A DNA stretch of 64,000 nucleotides from Rapana venosa. Lineage: Eukaryota; Mollusca; Gastropoda; Neogastropoda; Muricidae. Within the stretch, counting starts at the first letter, position 1. Each line of letters starts with the position of its first letter. Positions 21,742 to 32,029 of this stretch are shown one piece after another. The stretch lies in assembly GCA_028751875.1 (NCBI GenBank), contig CM054140.1, positions 53,147,975-53,211,974 on the forward strand, in the 5' to 3' direction. Below the pieces are notes generated by a model. That model made no database searches. It saw nothing but the letters and a program-made list of their open reading frames with translations, and had not been told where the DNA came from. The position numbers were made by a program, and so were the translations under genes.

Positions 21742-22780
21742 ATCATCATCATCATCATCAGACCCGTGACCTTGGCGGTCGTGGGGGAGACATGAAAGAC
21801 GATGCCGTGGTAAGCCTCCTCCATCCATCTCGGTCCTCGGCTCTGCGCAGTAGTGCCGAGTCATTCATCCTGGTCCATTCTCTGATGTTGTCCATCCATG
21901 ACTTGTTCTGTCTTCCCCTCCTTCTGCCACCTTCGAGTGTTCCCTGCAGTACTGTTTTGGGCAGAGTGTTGTGGCGGGTGACGTGGCCGAACCATGTCAG
22001 CTTTTTCTTCTTGACGATGGTGAGAAGGGGTTCCTGTGGACCTGCCAGCCGTGTTATTTGACTCTTGACAAATTCATTGGTCTTTCGTTCTCTCCAGGAT
22101 ATGCCCAGTAGTTTTCTATGGCATTTTGTTTCGAATGACTGGATTCGCTTTGCTGTTTCAGCAGTCAATGTCCAGGTTTCACTTCCGTACAGCAGGATCG
22201 ACTGAATTAGGGCTTTGTAGAGCTTTAGTTTGATTGGGAAACTGATCTCTTTACTTTTCCATATGGTGGTGAGTTTTGTCATGGAAGATGTTGCCATGGC
22301 TATTCTGACTTTGATTTCTGTCGTCGATCGCCCGTCCTTTGTGAGTGTAGCGCCGAGGTATTTAAAAGCGTCTACCTCCTCCAGTTGTTGGCCGTTCATG
22401 TAAATTTTAGCGTTGGCATTGCTCGTGCTGTTCACAAGTACTTTACTTTTCTCCGAGCTCACCTCCATCCCATATGCTCCAGCTCTGTTCTCAAGTCTGG
22501 TCGTAAGATCTTGCAGCTCTGTGTTACTTCCGCCCATGAGGTCAATGTCATCGGCAAACCGTAAGTTGTTGAGGGGTCTGCCGCCAATGGAGATGGTAGG
22601 GTGGAAGTCATGGAGGGTCTCTCTCATGATGTTTTCCAAGAACAGATTGAACAGGACTGGAGATAACAGGCATCCTTGTCGGACCCCAACTGTGGTTTTG
22701 AAGTAGTCTCCGACCTGATTGTTCAGAAGGACTGCACTGCTTGCAGTGTTGTATAGTGCTTTAGATACCACAACTGAAAA
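21742..22780 (-). mobile_element. 5'-truncated RTE-like LINE
   Basis: The element reads from about 22780 down to a (TGA)n tail at 21761-21742, seven units. Its 5' break lies within the reverse transcriptase domain, right after an in-frame TGA at about 22780. The remainder to the 3' end is undamaged. A 3' UTR is virtually absent, a feature known from RTE-type elements. Older fragments of the same protein lie at 88-270 and 520-700. Confidence 0.85.
21758..22771 (-). CDS. RTE-like reverse transcriptase, C-terminal 337 residues
   Basis: The frame encodes the second half of an RTE-type polymerase and its C-terminal region. Residues 29-38 are GVRQGCLLSP, the conserved primer-grip-side box. Residues 72-75 are FADD, the catalytic aspartates. 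Residues 136-143 are FKYLGATL. A LLYGSETW box follows, then WFGHVTRH and GGRRRGRQNKSWMDNIREWT near the end. The first codon shown is GTG only because the element is truncated; it is not a true start. The stop codon TGA is the first unit of the (TGA)n tail. The N-terminal endonuclease and the first polymerase motifs are missing, so the protein cannot act alone. Confidence 0.85.
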   Translation of the reverse strand: MVSKALYNTASSAVLLNNQVGDYFKTTVGVRQGCLLSPVLFNLFLENIMRETLHDFHPTISIGGRPLNNLRFADDIDLMGGSNTELQDLTTRLENRAGAYGMEVSSEKSKVLVNSTSNANAKIYMNGQQLEEVDAFKYLGATLTKDGRSTTEIKVRIAMATSSMTKLTTIWKSKEISFPIKLKLYKALIQSILLYGSETWTLTAETAKRIQSFETKCHRKLLGISWRERKTNEFVKSQITRLAGPQEPLLTIVKKKKLTWFGHVTRHNTLPKTVLQGTLEGGRRRGRQNKSWMDNIREWTRMNDSALLRRAEDRDGWRRLTTASSFMSPPRPPRSRV

Positions 22781-22802
22781 TCATCCGACTCAAATACATA
22801 TT

Positions 22803-22900
22803 CATGGACTCACAAACTCATTCCAGCAGGTGGACAAAAAACACAAAAAGTCTTAGGTTCAATTCCACCACAACACACACACAGTCTCTCTCTCCTCTCT

Positions 22901-22990
<90 letters not shown>

Positions 22991-23125
22991 TGTCTGTCTG
23001 TATGTCTCTCTCTCTCTCTCTTACATATCCCTAAGGGTGGGGACTGGATGTAAAAAAAGCACATGGGTGCTTATTCATTATCCTCGAATAAAAGAATTTG
23101 TCATTGTCATTGTCACACATACACA
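22803..23125 (+). mobile_element. SINE family A, copy 2, expanded by microsatellite
   Basis: A B-box-like AGGTTCAATTCCACC lies at about 22854. A CA run and then a long CT run (22889-23010) occupy the middle. The family tail follows at about 23035 (GGGGACTGGATG, then AAAGCACATGGGTGCTT and TTATCCTCGAATAAAAG), ending in TTGTCATTGTCATTGTC. The perfect stem AAGCAC/GTGCTT with an ATGG loop is present. Whether head and tail belong to one insertion is an inference. Confidence 0.6.
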
Positions 23126-23640
23126 CATTCATATAATTATCTACCTCAACACCTCTACTATCACCCTACCACACTTTCATACATACACGTATTTATGCAT
23201 GTACACACACACACGTGCACGCGCGCACATCTATGCACACACACATACACAAACATAAATACACACACATGCACGCATGCGCGCGCACACGCACGCACAC
23301 ACATAGAGAGAGATTCCTAAGGGAGTCGTTATTTCTAGCTTTTGTGTCTTGTAGTTTCAAGAATTCAATATATTATATCACACTTATTCTGCATCCTTTA
23401 ATCACCACAAATCATGTTTTCATTGATATCATAAAACAGAGAAAGATAAAAATCATGCACGTTATTTCTCCCTCACGGACAGAGATCGCACACACACATA
23501 CACATGCATGAACGTGCATATGTACATGTGCGCGCACGTGGACACACACACACACACACACACCTATACACACACACACACATACACACTCGCTCTCTCT
23601 CATTTGCTCGCTCACTCATCCTCACACACACACAGCATAT
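23126..23640. repeat. CA/CG-rich microsatellite cluster
   Basis: Several (CA)n and alternating CG/CA runs at about 23190-23305 and 23488-23635, separated by a short unique stretch. Confidence 0.8.
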
Positions 23641-24519
23641 CACACCCCCGAAACAAAATCTCCAAGATTTATACCCAGATGCCGCTTTTAAATAACACAT
23701 TTGAAATTACCCCCGGGGTTCGATTTCAGAGGAGAACAATTCTATTACCGCTCACCAGGCAAGCTGGGCATGTGAGGATAATGCAAGTGTTCATTTCATT
23801 TAACTGACATGAGATGCTGTACACTCGGCTGCTGATATCATGTGTCTGGATCCGAGAAGAACAGGGTTTCACGTAGGGGCGAATTTTTAGACAGGCGTTT
23901 TGAAAGTCTTCCCTCTGAGGAAAGAACGCTATAACACACGGGATCAAAATTTTAGCAAAAAGAGGGGAGGAGGGAGGGGGGGTGACTTCATTACAGCAAA
24001 GAAAAAAATGGATGAGAAGAAAAGAAAGAAAAAAGAAGGAAAAAGAGATGGTATTGGCTTAATGCTCTTTTCCTTTCTTCCTTCTTCCTTTCTTTGTTCA
24101 TTTCTTTCTTTCTTTCCAAGACTGTCTGACTTGGTTTCCTTCTTGTTTATTTGTTGCTCTTTATTTCCTTTCTATCTTTGATTTAGGTTTTTTTTTCAAC
24201 ATTCCGATTTTATTAGAAGAAAATGGAACAGAGGATAGAGAAAAATAGGAAAAAAGAAATGAAAAAAAATACTCTTACAGTCTGTTTGTCTGTCCACCAG
24301 TCTGTCGGTCATTCGGTCAGCTTTTATTTCTCTACTCGCAGGCTTGCCTTCCTATCGCCTCTGTTTACCTCTGTACCGTTTAAATGCCACAGAAACACAG
24401 ACCAGCAAATGGGCTGAAAACGACGAGACTTATGCATCTCACACGTTTGCACACGGATAGCTAGTTAAACGTACATATGTCACACCTTTATCTATCATTA
24501 TCATTATCTATCAGACAGA
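23641..24519. other. Unassigned sequence
   Basis: Contains purine-rich (24000-24050) and pyrimidine-rich (24060-24190) patches. No gene seen. Confidence 0.4.
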
Positions 24520-24612
24520 CAGAGAGCCAGACACAGACACACACAGACACACATACAGACAGATACATGCATAAAGACAGACAGAAACAGACAGACAGAT
24601 AGACAGATAGGG
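24520..24612. repeat. (GACA)n-type microsatellite
   Basis: Degenerate CAGA/CACA tetranucleotides. Confidence 0.8.
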
Positions 24613-24720
24613 CAAGAGAGACGATGTACAGGGGGAGAGGCGAGGGCATTAAAGGGAGAGAGATAAACAGACAGTGAGGGAAAGGTTGTAAAGAATGACT
24701 CAGGTAAGTAACAGTAGTCA

Positions 24721-24840
24721 AGTCAAGTCAAGTCAAAAACACTTTAATCATCCCATGAAGGGCAATTAGGTAGATTGATACGTATCATAATCTTGAAAGA
24801 CACAAAAAGGTACATTTCATACTGGTTAAAACATTCCAAG
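24721..24840 (-). mobile_element. Candidate retroposon 3' end with (TTGAC)n tail
   Basis: On the minus strand a segment ending CCCTTCATGGGATGATTAAA is followed by GTGTTT and (TTGAC)4. Pentamer tails after an AT-rich TTAAAG motif are typical of LINE or SINE 3' ends. The body is too short to name. Confidence 0.4.
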
Positions 24841-25019
24841 ATAACTTTAACAACAACAACAAGGACAGTGATGAGGAACACGTCTGTATAGATAGCTGTT
24901 TATCCATTAGTGTGCATTTGTGCGTCCTTCAGTGATGATGGCGACAACTAAGGCAATGCTGCACCTTCCATATCATTATAGTTTTGTTTGGCTACTCGTT
25001 TTCATTGTCTTTTGCACGC

Positions 25020-25088
25020 GTGTGTGCACACACACAGACACACACACACGCACTCACGCAAGCACGCACGCGCGCGCACGCGCGCACG

Positions 25089-25142
<54 letters not shown>
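25020..25142. repeat. GT/CA and CG/CA microsatellite
   Basis: Alternating tracts ending in a pure (CA)n run at 25092-25142. Confidence 0.9.
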
Positions 25143-25145
<3 letters not shown>

Positions 25146-26518
25146 CATACTGCGATATCAGTGTGAACAGCGGTACCACACAGTCCAATCTCACCCACTT
25201 CTACAACTTCGCGATTGATGCTTATATCTCCACTTCACACTGAAGATGTCTGTATTCCTTGGGCCTGATTCACTTCCAGAGATAATTAGTCCCGAAGTAT
25301 TGCCTATGGAGTACAGCTCAGAGTACAGCCCGGTGTACAGCTTAGTCCAGAGATCTACAATGACATTGGGTCTGTACAATGGCGTTATTTTCAGCATATC
25401 ATCCACGAAGACAGTGAGTATCATTATAGGATGTAATAACAGATGTGTGATTGCTGGACTGGCGATTTCTGCAATGTGGTCCATGACGTTACTCGGTCCT
25501 CCGCTGCAGGGAGTGTTTCTTCTGCAGGTCAGGTAGGTTCCCGCCCCAACCCCGCAAATCTTCCGTTAAGTCTGTGAACCCTTGACCCCAGTGTGAAGGC
25601 ACGTGTGACATAATTATTGTCCTTATGTTACAGAAGCCAGCTGTGGCCGTTGAGGTCGGGGACAAGGACATACCCAACATGCAGCAAACCCTTCACAAGC
25701 GGAGTGGGTTAACCAGCTGGTGCAGCATTTGCCTGATGGATTTCTTGGCTGATAAGGTGTAAGGTGCACGGAATAGGTCACTCGCTGTGACACAGCCTAG
25801 GTCTAAGTCTTGTCCAGTGTTGCGCTTGTGGTGAGTTTCTCTGACCAGTTTCGGGATATGGCAGATTTTTGAAAAGCGCATCAGCAACGGTAGCCTCTAA
25901 CAGACTGTCAGGCCTGTAGTGAATTTAATAACTATTACTGTTCATCAACTTGGGGCTTGATGTGCGTGTTTTAGATACTCAGTCAAAACGAGCAAATATG
26001 ACCAAGCGAGCCACGGTGGGGGTGTGGTTTGACTGGTGGGCCTTTGCCCTAACGTTGATGTCTATCCCAGCCTGTTGACTGTTGACTGTGACGAACGTGT
26101 AGCTTCACTTATGTGTGAGCTAACAGCAATAAACGGCTAAGAATAAGCAAGACACGGTTGCAGAAAGAGATGACCAAGTTAAGTTCTGAATCCTTTCCTT
26201 GAAGTCAACCTTTAAAACGCACGTTGTATTTACAGGGAATAAGGAACATGCCCCAGCAACCCATCGTGTTTCCCCTGCATCTTCCTGATGTGGATGTTTC
26301 TCAGGCTGCTGGCCACGTGCCGCACACTTCTGCTCTGTGGGCTGTTGCTCCATCACACGTCGGCAGGAGCTAGCTGAGAAGCTAGTTTAGACTTTGTGAT
26401 TTCCATAGAAGTTGACGCTGGTACAGAAAAGAAACCGCTGTGTATTTGTACTATTTCTGTTCCTGTTACACAGCTCAGGGATCTGTTTTGGACTTTTTTT
26501 AATTCTGTAGTTATAATA
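25143..26518. other. Unique sequence, no supported gene
   Basis: This is the longest low-repeat stretch in the first half. At 25191-25536 both strands are open for about 97 codons without repeats, but no family is recognised and no splice pattern could be confirmed. Confidence 0.4.
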
Positions 26519-26569
<51 letters not shown>

Positions 26570-26640
26570 CAATAATAATAATAATGTATGGAATTTATAT
26601 AGCGCTGAATCTTGTAAAGCAACAAATCAAAGCGCTAAGA
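26519..26640 (-). mobile_element. Isolated 3' tail of the L2/CR1-like LINE
   Basis: On the minus strand two AGCGCT sites (26636-26631 and 26606-26601) flank the TTGATTTGTTGC/ACAAGATTC segment. ATATAAATTCCATACATT and about twenty ATT/GTT triplets follow. It abuts the SINE copy at 26650-26945. Confidence 0.7.
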
Positions 26641-26649
26641 TGACTTTTT

Positions 26650-26945
26650 TTTTAAAATTTATGCGTGTGTATGCGGTTTTGTAAATTTTGTCATCTGTTC
26701 CCATCGGTACACAATGGACTACTCTTTCGAATAGCGGAACAGGATTTAACGTGCGCGCAAGATGTTCTGCATGCGTTCGTACACGGGGCCTCGGTTTATA
26801 GTCTCATCCGAAGGACTTTGACATTCACTTCGATTTTTTTGTCAAACTGGGAAGAAAGGGCGAGGCTGGGAATCGAACCCAGAACCTCACGGTTTACTTG
26901 TTGGCAGGCAAACGTCTTAACCATCCTGCCAACTTCCTTCCCTTG
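26650..26945 (-). mobile_element. SINE family A, copy 3
   Basis: The minus strand starts with a tRNA-like head, A-box TGGTTAAGACG and B-box GGTTCGATTCCC (about 26869-26882 on plus). The core CGGATGAGACTATAAACCG, CGCGCACGTTAAATCCTG and GGGAACAGATGACAAAATTT follow. It lacks the usual GGGGACTGGATG tail and runs into the LINE tail instead. That suggests a nested or 3'-exchanged copy. Confidence 0.75.
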
Positions 26946-27336
26946 TTATCTTGGTATTATGCTGTTTAGTAAACTTCTTTAGAGATGATCTGCATTTGCT
27001 GATATTATTGCTTTATATCTGACGATCTTTTTCAAGTATACCAGCTAAAGTAAGATTTTTTCGGTACAAAACGTACTGGTTGAAACAAATAAAACTCAAT
27101 GAGAGGAAACGCTGTGAACTCCGTGACTGATCAAACAGAAAAGTAAAGCCTGTGTTCTTTTGCTGTCGTTGTTTCACTTTGTTATCGTTTTTAATTGATG
27201 CTTGCTTTGTTGGCTTTCTGTTGTTGTATTTTGCTTGTTGTTTTGTGAATTTATTTGCTGCTGTAATTTGCATTTAGCGCTGCTAAGAAAGTCAACAAAT
27301 TTTAGTTTATCGAGATTATATGACAACATTCTACTA
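26946..27336. other. Unique AT-rich sequence
   Basis: No recognisable gene. It contains T-rich runs only. Confidence 0.4.
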
Positions 27337-28419
27337 GAGGAACTGTATATTGCCGTGAACATGCGGTTTCCTTTTATTAGGGGAACTGTACATGGTGGTG
27401 AACACATGGCGTCATTTCACCAGGGAAAACTGTATATGGCCGTGAACACATGGCGTCATTTCACCAGGGAAAACTATATGGCCGTGAACACATGGCGTCA
27501 TTTCACCAGGGAAAACTGTATATGGCCGTGAACACATGGCGTCATTTCACCAGGGAAAACTATATGGCCGTGAACACATGGCGTCATTTCACCAGGGAAA
27601 CTGTATATGGCCGTGAACACATGGCGTCATTTCACCAGGGATAACTCTATATGGCCGTGAACACATGGCGTCATTTCACCAGGGAAAACTGTATATGGCC
27701 GTGAACACATGGCGTCATTTCACCAGGGAAAACTGTATATGGCCGTGAACACATGGCGTCATTTCACCAGGGATAACTCTATATGGCCGTGAGCACATGG
27801 CGTCATTTCACCAGGGATAACTCTATATGGCCGTGAACACATGGCGTCATTTCACCAGGGATAACTCTATATGGCCGTGAACACATAGCGTCATTTCACA
27901 AGGGAAAACTCTATATGGCCGTGAACACATGGCGTCATTTCACTGGGGAACTGTATATGGCCGTAAGCACATGGCGTTATTTCACTGGGGAACTCTATAT
28001 GGCCGTGAGCACATGACGTCATTTCACTGGGGAACTGTATATGGCTGTGAACACATGGCGTCATTTCACAAGGGAAAACTCTATATGGCCGTGAACACAT
28101 GGCGTCATTTCACTGGGCAACTGTATATGGCGGTGAACACATGGCGTCATTTCACCAGGGAAAATTCTATATGGCAGTGAACACGTGGCGTCATTTCACC
28201 AGGGAAAACTGTATATGGCAGTGAACACATGGCGTCATTTCACCAGGGAAAACTGTATATGGCAGTGAACACATGGCGTCATTTCACCAGGGAAAACTGT
28301 ATATGGCAGTGAACACATGGCGTCATTTCACCAGGGAAAACTGTATATGGCAGTGAACACATGGCGTCATTTCACCAGGGAAAACTGTATATGGCAGTGA
28401 ACACATAGCGTCATTTCAA
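27337..28419. repeat. 44-bp minisatellite, about 24 copies
   Basis: The unit begins GGAAAACTGTATATGGCCGT, continues GAACACATGGCGTCATTT and ends CACCAG. Three sub-types differ at the start (GGAAAACTG, GGATAACTC, GGGGAACTG), and a CAGTG-for-CCGTG type fills the right end. The left edge (27337-27410) holds diverged founder-like units. Every unit has CGTCA. One unit forms the full TGACGTCA at 28014-28021. Open frames here have a 44-residue period and are artefacts. Confidence 0.95.
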
Positions 28420-28860
28420 TGCTAATCTGGTCCTGGCCAAAGCTTTGACAGCTTGTCATTGAAGTGTCAATGCCTACATTATGATGCTGTTATGCTTTAA
28501 ATATAATACTTTGTTGAGATTGCCTTCAGCCATGACTAAGAAAAAAGTCTGTCGTTGGAATATGGCTGCCTATATTAAGGTGATGTACTTGGAAGCAACT
28601 ATCCACGCACACTACTTATCCGGTGTGTACTTATGGTCTGTCAGTGGATAAATGAGACAGTGTGCACATTCTACTGACTTCCCTGCTGTTAAGCTGGGGA
28701 ACGCACAACAACAATAAAAACAACACCAGCTCGATGGATATTGCTCAAACCCTAATCAAATTAAATGGGTCAATAAATCAAAAGAAATTGAGGAGGTGAA
28801 CATAACGGTCAAGATTTGGAAAAAAACCACCCAAACATTGATCAAAACCTATACATTCCA
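28420..28860. other. Unique sequence
   Basis: No gene or repeat recognised. Confidence 0.4.
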
Positions 28861-29183
28861 AACAAACAGAACAAGACATTAAAGAGAGAGAGAGAAGGAG
28901 GGAGCCTGAAAGAGGATGACACTGACAAAATCAACAAAGAAATGTGAAGATAAGGAGCCAGAGAAGCAGGGAAAATATCGATTGCATGCACGAAACAAAG
29001 ATTTTTTTTTAAGGGAGAAACGAAACAAGCACACAAAAAGAAAAGGAGATTTTGGAAGAGGAACGCACACTTTTTTTTAAAGCTAAAGAGGAAGACAAAT
29101 GGGAAAAACGCAAAGAACAAAAACTTCAAGATTAAAAATAGAGAAGATAAAGAGGGGAAAAATCCCAGTACATGAAGAGCGAG

Positions 29184-29255
<72 letters not shown>

Positions 29256-29766
29256 AAACATTACACCAGATTTCAACAGAAAACAAAAAAACACAAAAGG
29301 AAAAAAGGAATACAACAGAAATAGAAAGAAAATTGCACGCAAATTCAAAAAGCAAGAAAATAGAGGACACAGAGAAGAAAAACGAATAAATAAATAAATA
29401 GATAGATAATCATCAAAAACAAAAAGAACGAAAAGAAATATGGAAAAGGGGCACAGCGTTAGGAGAGTCACTGCCGGAAAAGAATAAAGGGAAAACAGAA
29501 AGAAGGAGGCAGATGGTGATGAAGAATGCTGCATAAAGCAGGGACAGATAAAAGCGAATAAGCAGGAGATGGGAAAGAGAGCTACGAAAAGGAATGCATG
29601 AAAACACCCCCAACAGGCACAAGAGAGAGCGAGAGAGAGAGAGACAGAGAGAGAGACAGAGAGAGAGACAGAGAGAATTGAGATGTAGGCCTGAAAAAAA
29701 TTCCACCAGAAAAAAGAAAGTAAAAACAAAACCTGAGAGGAGGAATCCACAATAAATGAACATGAC

Positions 29767-29857
<91 letters not shown>

Positions 29858-29867
29858 AGAAAGAGAA

Positions 29868-29905
<38 letters not shown>

Positions 29906-30062
29906 CAGACAGACAGACAGACAGGCTGACAAACAGATAGACACACAGACACACAGGCAAAGACAGACAGACAGAGACACACAGGCAAAGACAGACAGAG
30001 ACAGACAGACAGACAGACAGAGACACACAGGCAAAGACAGACAGACAGGCAGACAGAGAGAA
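28861..30062. repeat. Purine-rich tract, 1.2 kb, with (GA)n and (GACA)n cores
   Basis: The plus strand is strongly purine-biased throughout, with GA runs at about 29182-29252 and 29769-29903 and GACA repeats from 29905 to 30055. Lack of A on the minus strand removes stop codons, which produces a spurious 458-residue frame rich in S, L, F and C. It has no domain and no credible start. Confidence 0.85.
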
Positions 30063-30239
30063 GAAGGGGTATAGGGTGTCAGTGCAGAGGGGGGTGTGCA
30101 ACAATAAGGCGGCAGAAGTGAATACAGGGCGGACAGGGGCAGGGCCCCAGGCCTTCATGCAGAAGACGAGGACAGAGAGACTGGGGACACGGCACAACAG
30201 AGACGATGCACTGGACAAGAGGACTGGCTACCTTTGTGC

Positions 30240-30580
30240 CTACATACATACACACACACTCTTACATGTACCTACACGCGTATGAGCGCGCATTCCAGCG
30301 CACGCATTCACACACATATACACACTCATACATACGCATTTGCGCGCTCGCACACACACACGCACGCACGCACGTACACACAAACATGCACACACATACA
30401 CGCGCGCGCACACACACACACACACGCGCGCGCGCACACACACAAGCACGCATGCACACACACACATCCATATGCGCGCGCGCACACACTCACGCGCGTG
30501 CACACCCACACACCCACACATACACACATCCATACACACACGCGCGCGCGCGCGCGCATACACACGCACGCACACACACT
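30240..30580. repeat. Alternating CA/CG tract, about 340 bp
   Basis: Nearly continuous alternating purine-pyrimidine sequence with several GCGCGCGC cores, for example at about 30540-30557. Confidence 0.9.
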
Positions 30581-30984
30581 GTAAGTCAGAGGTCAGAAAC
30601 ATCGCTACCTATTGCCGTCTCACAGCCCCCAGCTAGTGGTGCCAGCAGCCCAGTCAGACAGTATTGAAGAGCAATTATGAAGCAGGAAGCAGATGAGGTG
30701 TAGGCCTACACTGAACATTGAACCCCTCGGCTGGATGCTGGCACAGATGAGAGAGAGGAATGCAAGCAGGCAATGTTCAGAGAGACAAATAACGCAGGGA
30801 GAGGGAAAGGAAGAGAGAGACAGAGACATACAGACAGCCACAGCCCCTGACACATGTGTACAGTGACAAAATCCTAGTAGTGCAGTATCATCACGACAGG
30901 AGATAGATAGGCTACCAATACTACATAGTCTTTGTTGCAATCAGGGTGATTTTGCCTCTACACCAAATGTGGTGGAGAAGGCTA
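30581..30984. other. Unassigned sequence
   Basis: No coding or repeat family recognised up to the SINE target site. Confidence 0.4.
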
Positions 30985-30993
30985 GCAAGATAA

Positions 30994-31276
30994 AAAGGTA
31001 AAGGTTTCCCATAACCTGTAAGGTCGTAGGGGAGCGAGGCGTCAGAGACCTCACTTCTCTAGGGCCAGCATATTGAGGGCGGCGCCCATCTCCTCTCCCT
31101 CGCTGCTTTACCTTCCCTGACCCTAAAGAGGGCAGGTACCCATTTACAGCTGGGTGAACTGTACTGAAGCCAAGGCGCGCAAACGGTCACCCATCCAACT
31201 GGTAACCACGCTCGACGCTGCTTAACTTGGCTGGGGGAAAGCGAGTGCTCCGACCACTGAGCTATCCCGTCCCCTG
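30994..31276 (-). mobile_element. Chimeric tRNA/5S-like SINE, family C, copy 2
   Basis: This is the best-preserved copy, 283 bp, bounded by the perfect 9-bp direct repeat GCAAGATAA (30985-30993 and 31277-31285). On the minus strand it opens GGGGACGGGATAGCTCAGTG and has the A-box half of a tRNA. It switches to AAGTTAAGCAGCGTCGAGCG, then GTTACCAGTTGGATGGGTGA and CCG. That is the order and near-sequence of the 5S rRNA internal control region (A-box, intermediate element, C-box). The body matches copy 1 and the 3' end is CCTTTACCTTTTT. Confidence 0.9.
31183..31270 (-). promoter_or_regulatory. Internal Pol III promoter, tRNA A-box plus 5S-like region
   Basis: The A-box-like sequence lies at about 31270-31246 and the 5S-like segment at 31230-31183 on the minus strand. 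The C-box core TGGATGGGTGACC is intact. Confidence 0.6.
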
Positions 31277-31450
31277 GCAAGATAAGATTCTATATTACAC
31301 TACGAAACACTGGTACACATGAACGAAACGAACATTTTATAAATATATATATATATACATATATTGAGGGTAGTAGAATAAAAGGTTAATGGCCTTTCTT
31401 TATCTAGCTCTCTAAAATGGTGATATTATCAAAAAAACAATAATAATAGG

Positions 31451-31748
31451 TAAGCCGAAAGGCGTTCCCATAACCTATAAGGTCGTTGGGGAGCAAGATG
31501 TAGAGACCTCAGCTTTTCCAGGGACCAGCCCATTGAGGGCAGTGCTCATCTTCTCTTGCTCGCTACTTTCCCCAGCTGTAAATAGGTATCTGCCCTCTTT
31601 AGCCCTGTATCCATTTACATACAGTTGGGTGAAATGTACTGAAACAAAGGTGCGCTATAGTCATCCACGTAGTAGGCACGCTCATTGCTGATTAACAACC
31701 TTAGCTTAGTAATCGCGAGGGCTCTTACCAATGTGCTACTCTTCCCCT
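31451..31748 (-). mobile_element. Chimeric tRNA/5S-like SINE, family C, copy 3 (old)
   Basis: A diverged copy in the same orientation. It keeps the order of all parts: GTAGCACATTGGTAAGAGC head, GTTAATCAGCAATGAGCG 5S-like segment, CAGTACATTTCACCC, AGGTATCTGCC, GACCTTATAGGTTATGGG. The Pol III boxes are damaged and no target-site duplication is clear. Confidence 0.75.
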
Positions 31749-31998
31749 GATTAAAATAATTATAATATAATTGATGTAAATAACTACAGATTAGGGAGGT
31801 AATGATGATAATTTCAAGAAAAAGCTGAAGAAAGATGGGTTATCCTATAATCATCACAAATACATTAATTGTATAAAGCGGAAGTAGAAGCAAAGGATAA
31901 ACAAGCTCTGGTTCTAATAGGAATTCCTTTAAATAATACAAATCAATATCATAACATTTCGATGACAACATTACACGCAATTACTAAATAAAGAAGAA

Positions 31999-32025
31999 TG
32001 CCTATGATCGATCTGATCATAGGCA
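31999..32025. other. Perfect 11-bp palindrome, 5-base loop
   Basis: Arms TGCCTATGATC (31999-32009) and GATCATAGGCA (32015-32025) are exact inverse complements around GATCT. It lies at the left edge of the dispersed repeat that follows and may be its end, or a chance hairpin. Confidence 0.6.
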
Positions 32026-32029
32026 GTTC

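Noticed and set aside
28842..30218. A 458-residue minus-strand protein rich in S, L, F and C
   Set aside because: It is explained by the purine-only composition of the plus strand, which removes stop codons. It has no domain or conserved motif.
31183..31230. A 5S rRNA gene
   Set aside because: Only the internal control region-like part is present. Both ends of 5S rRNA are missing and it lies inside a SINE with a target duplication.
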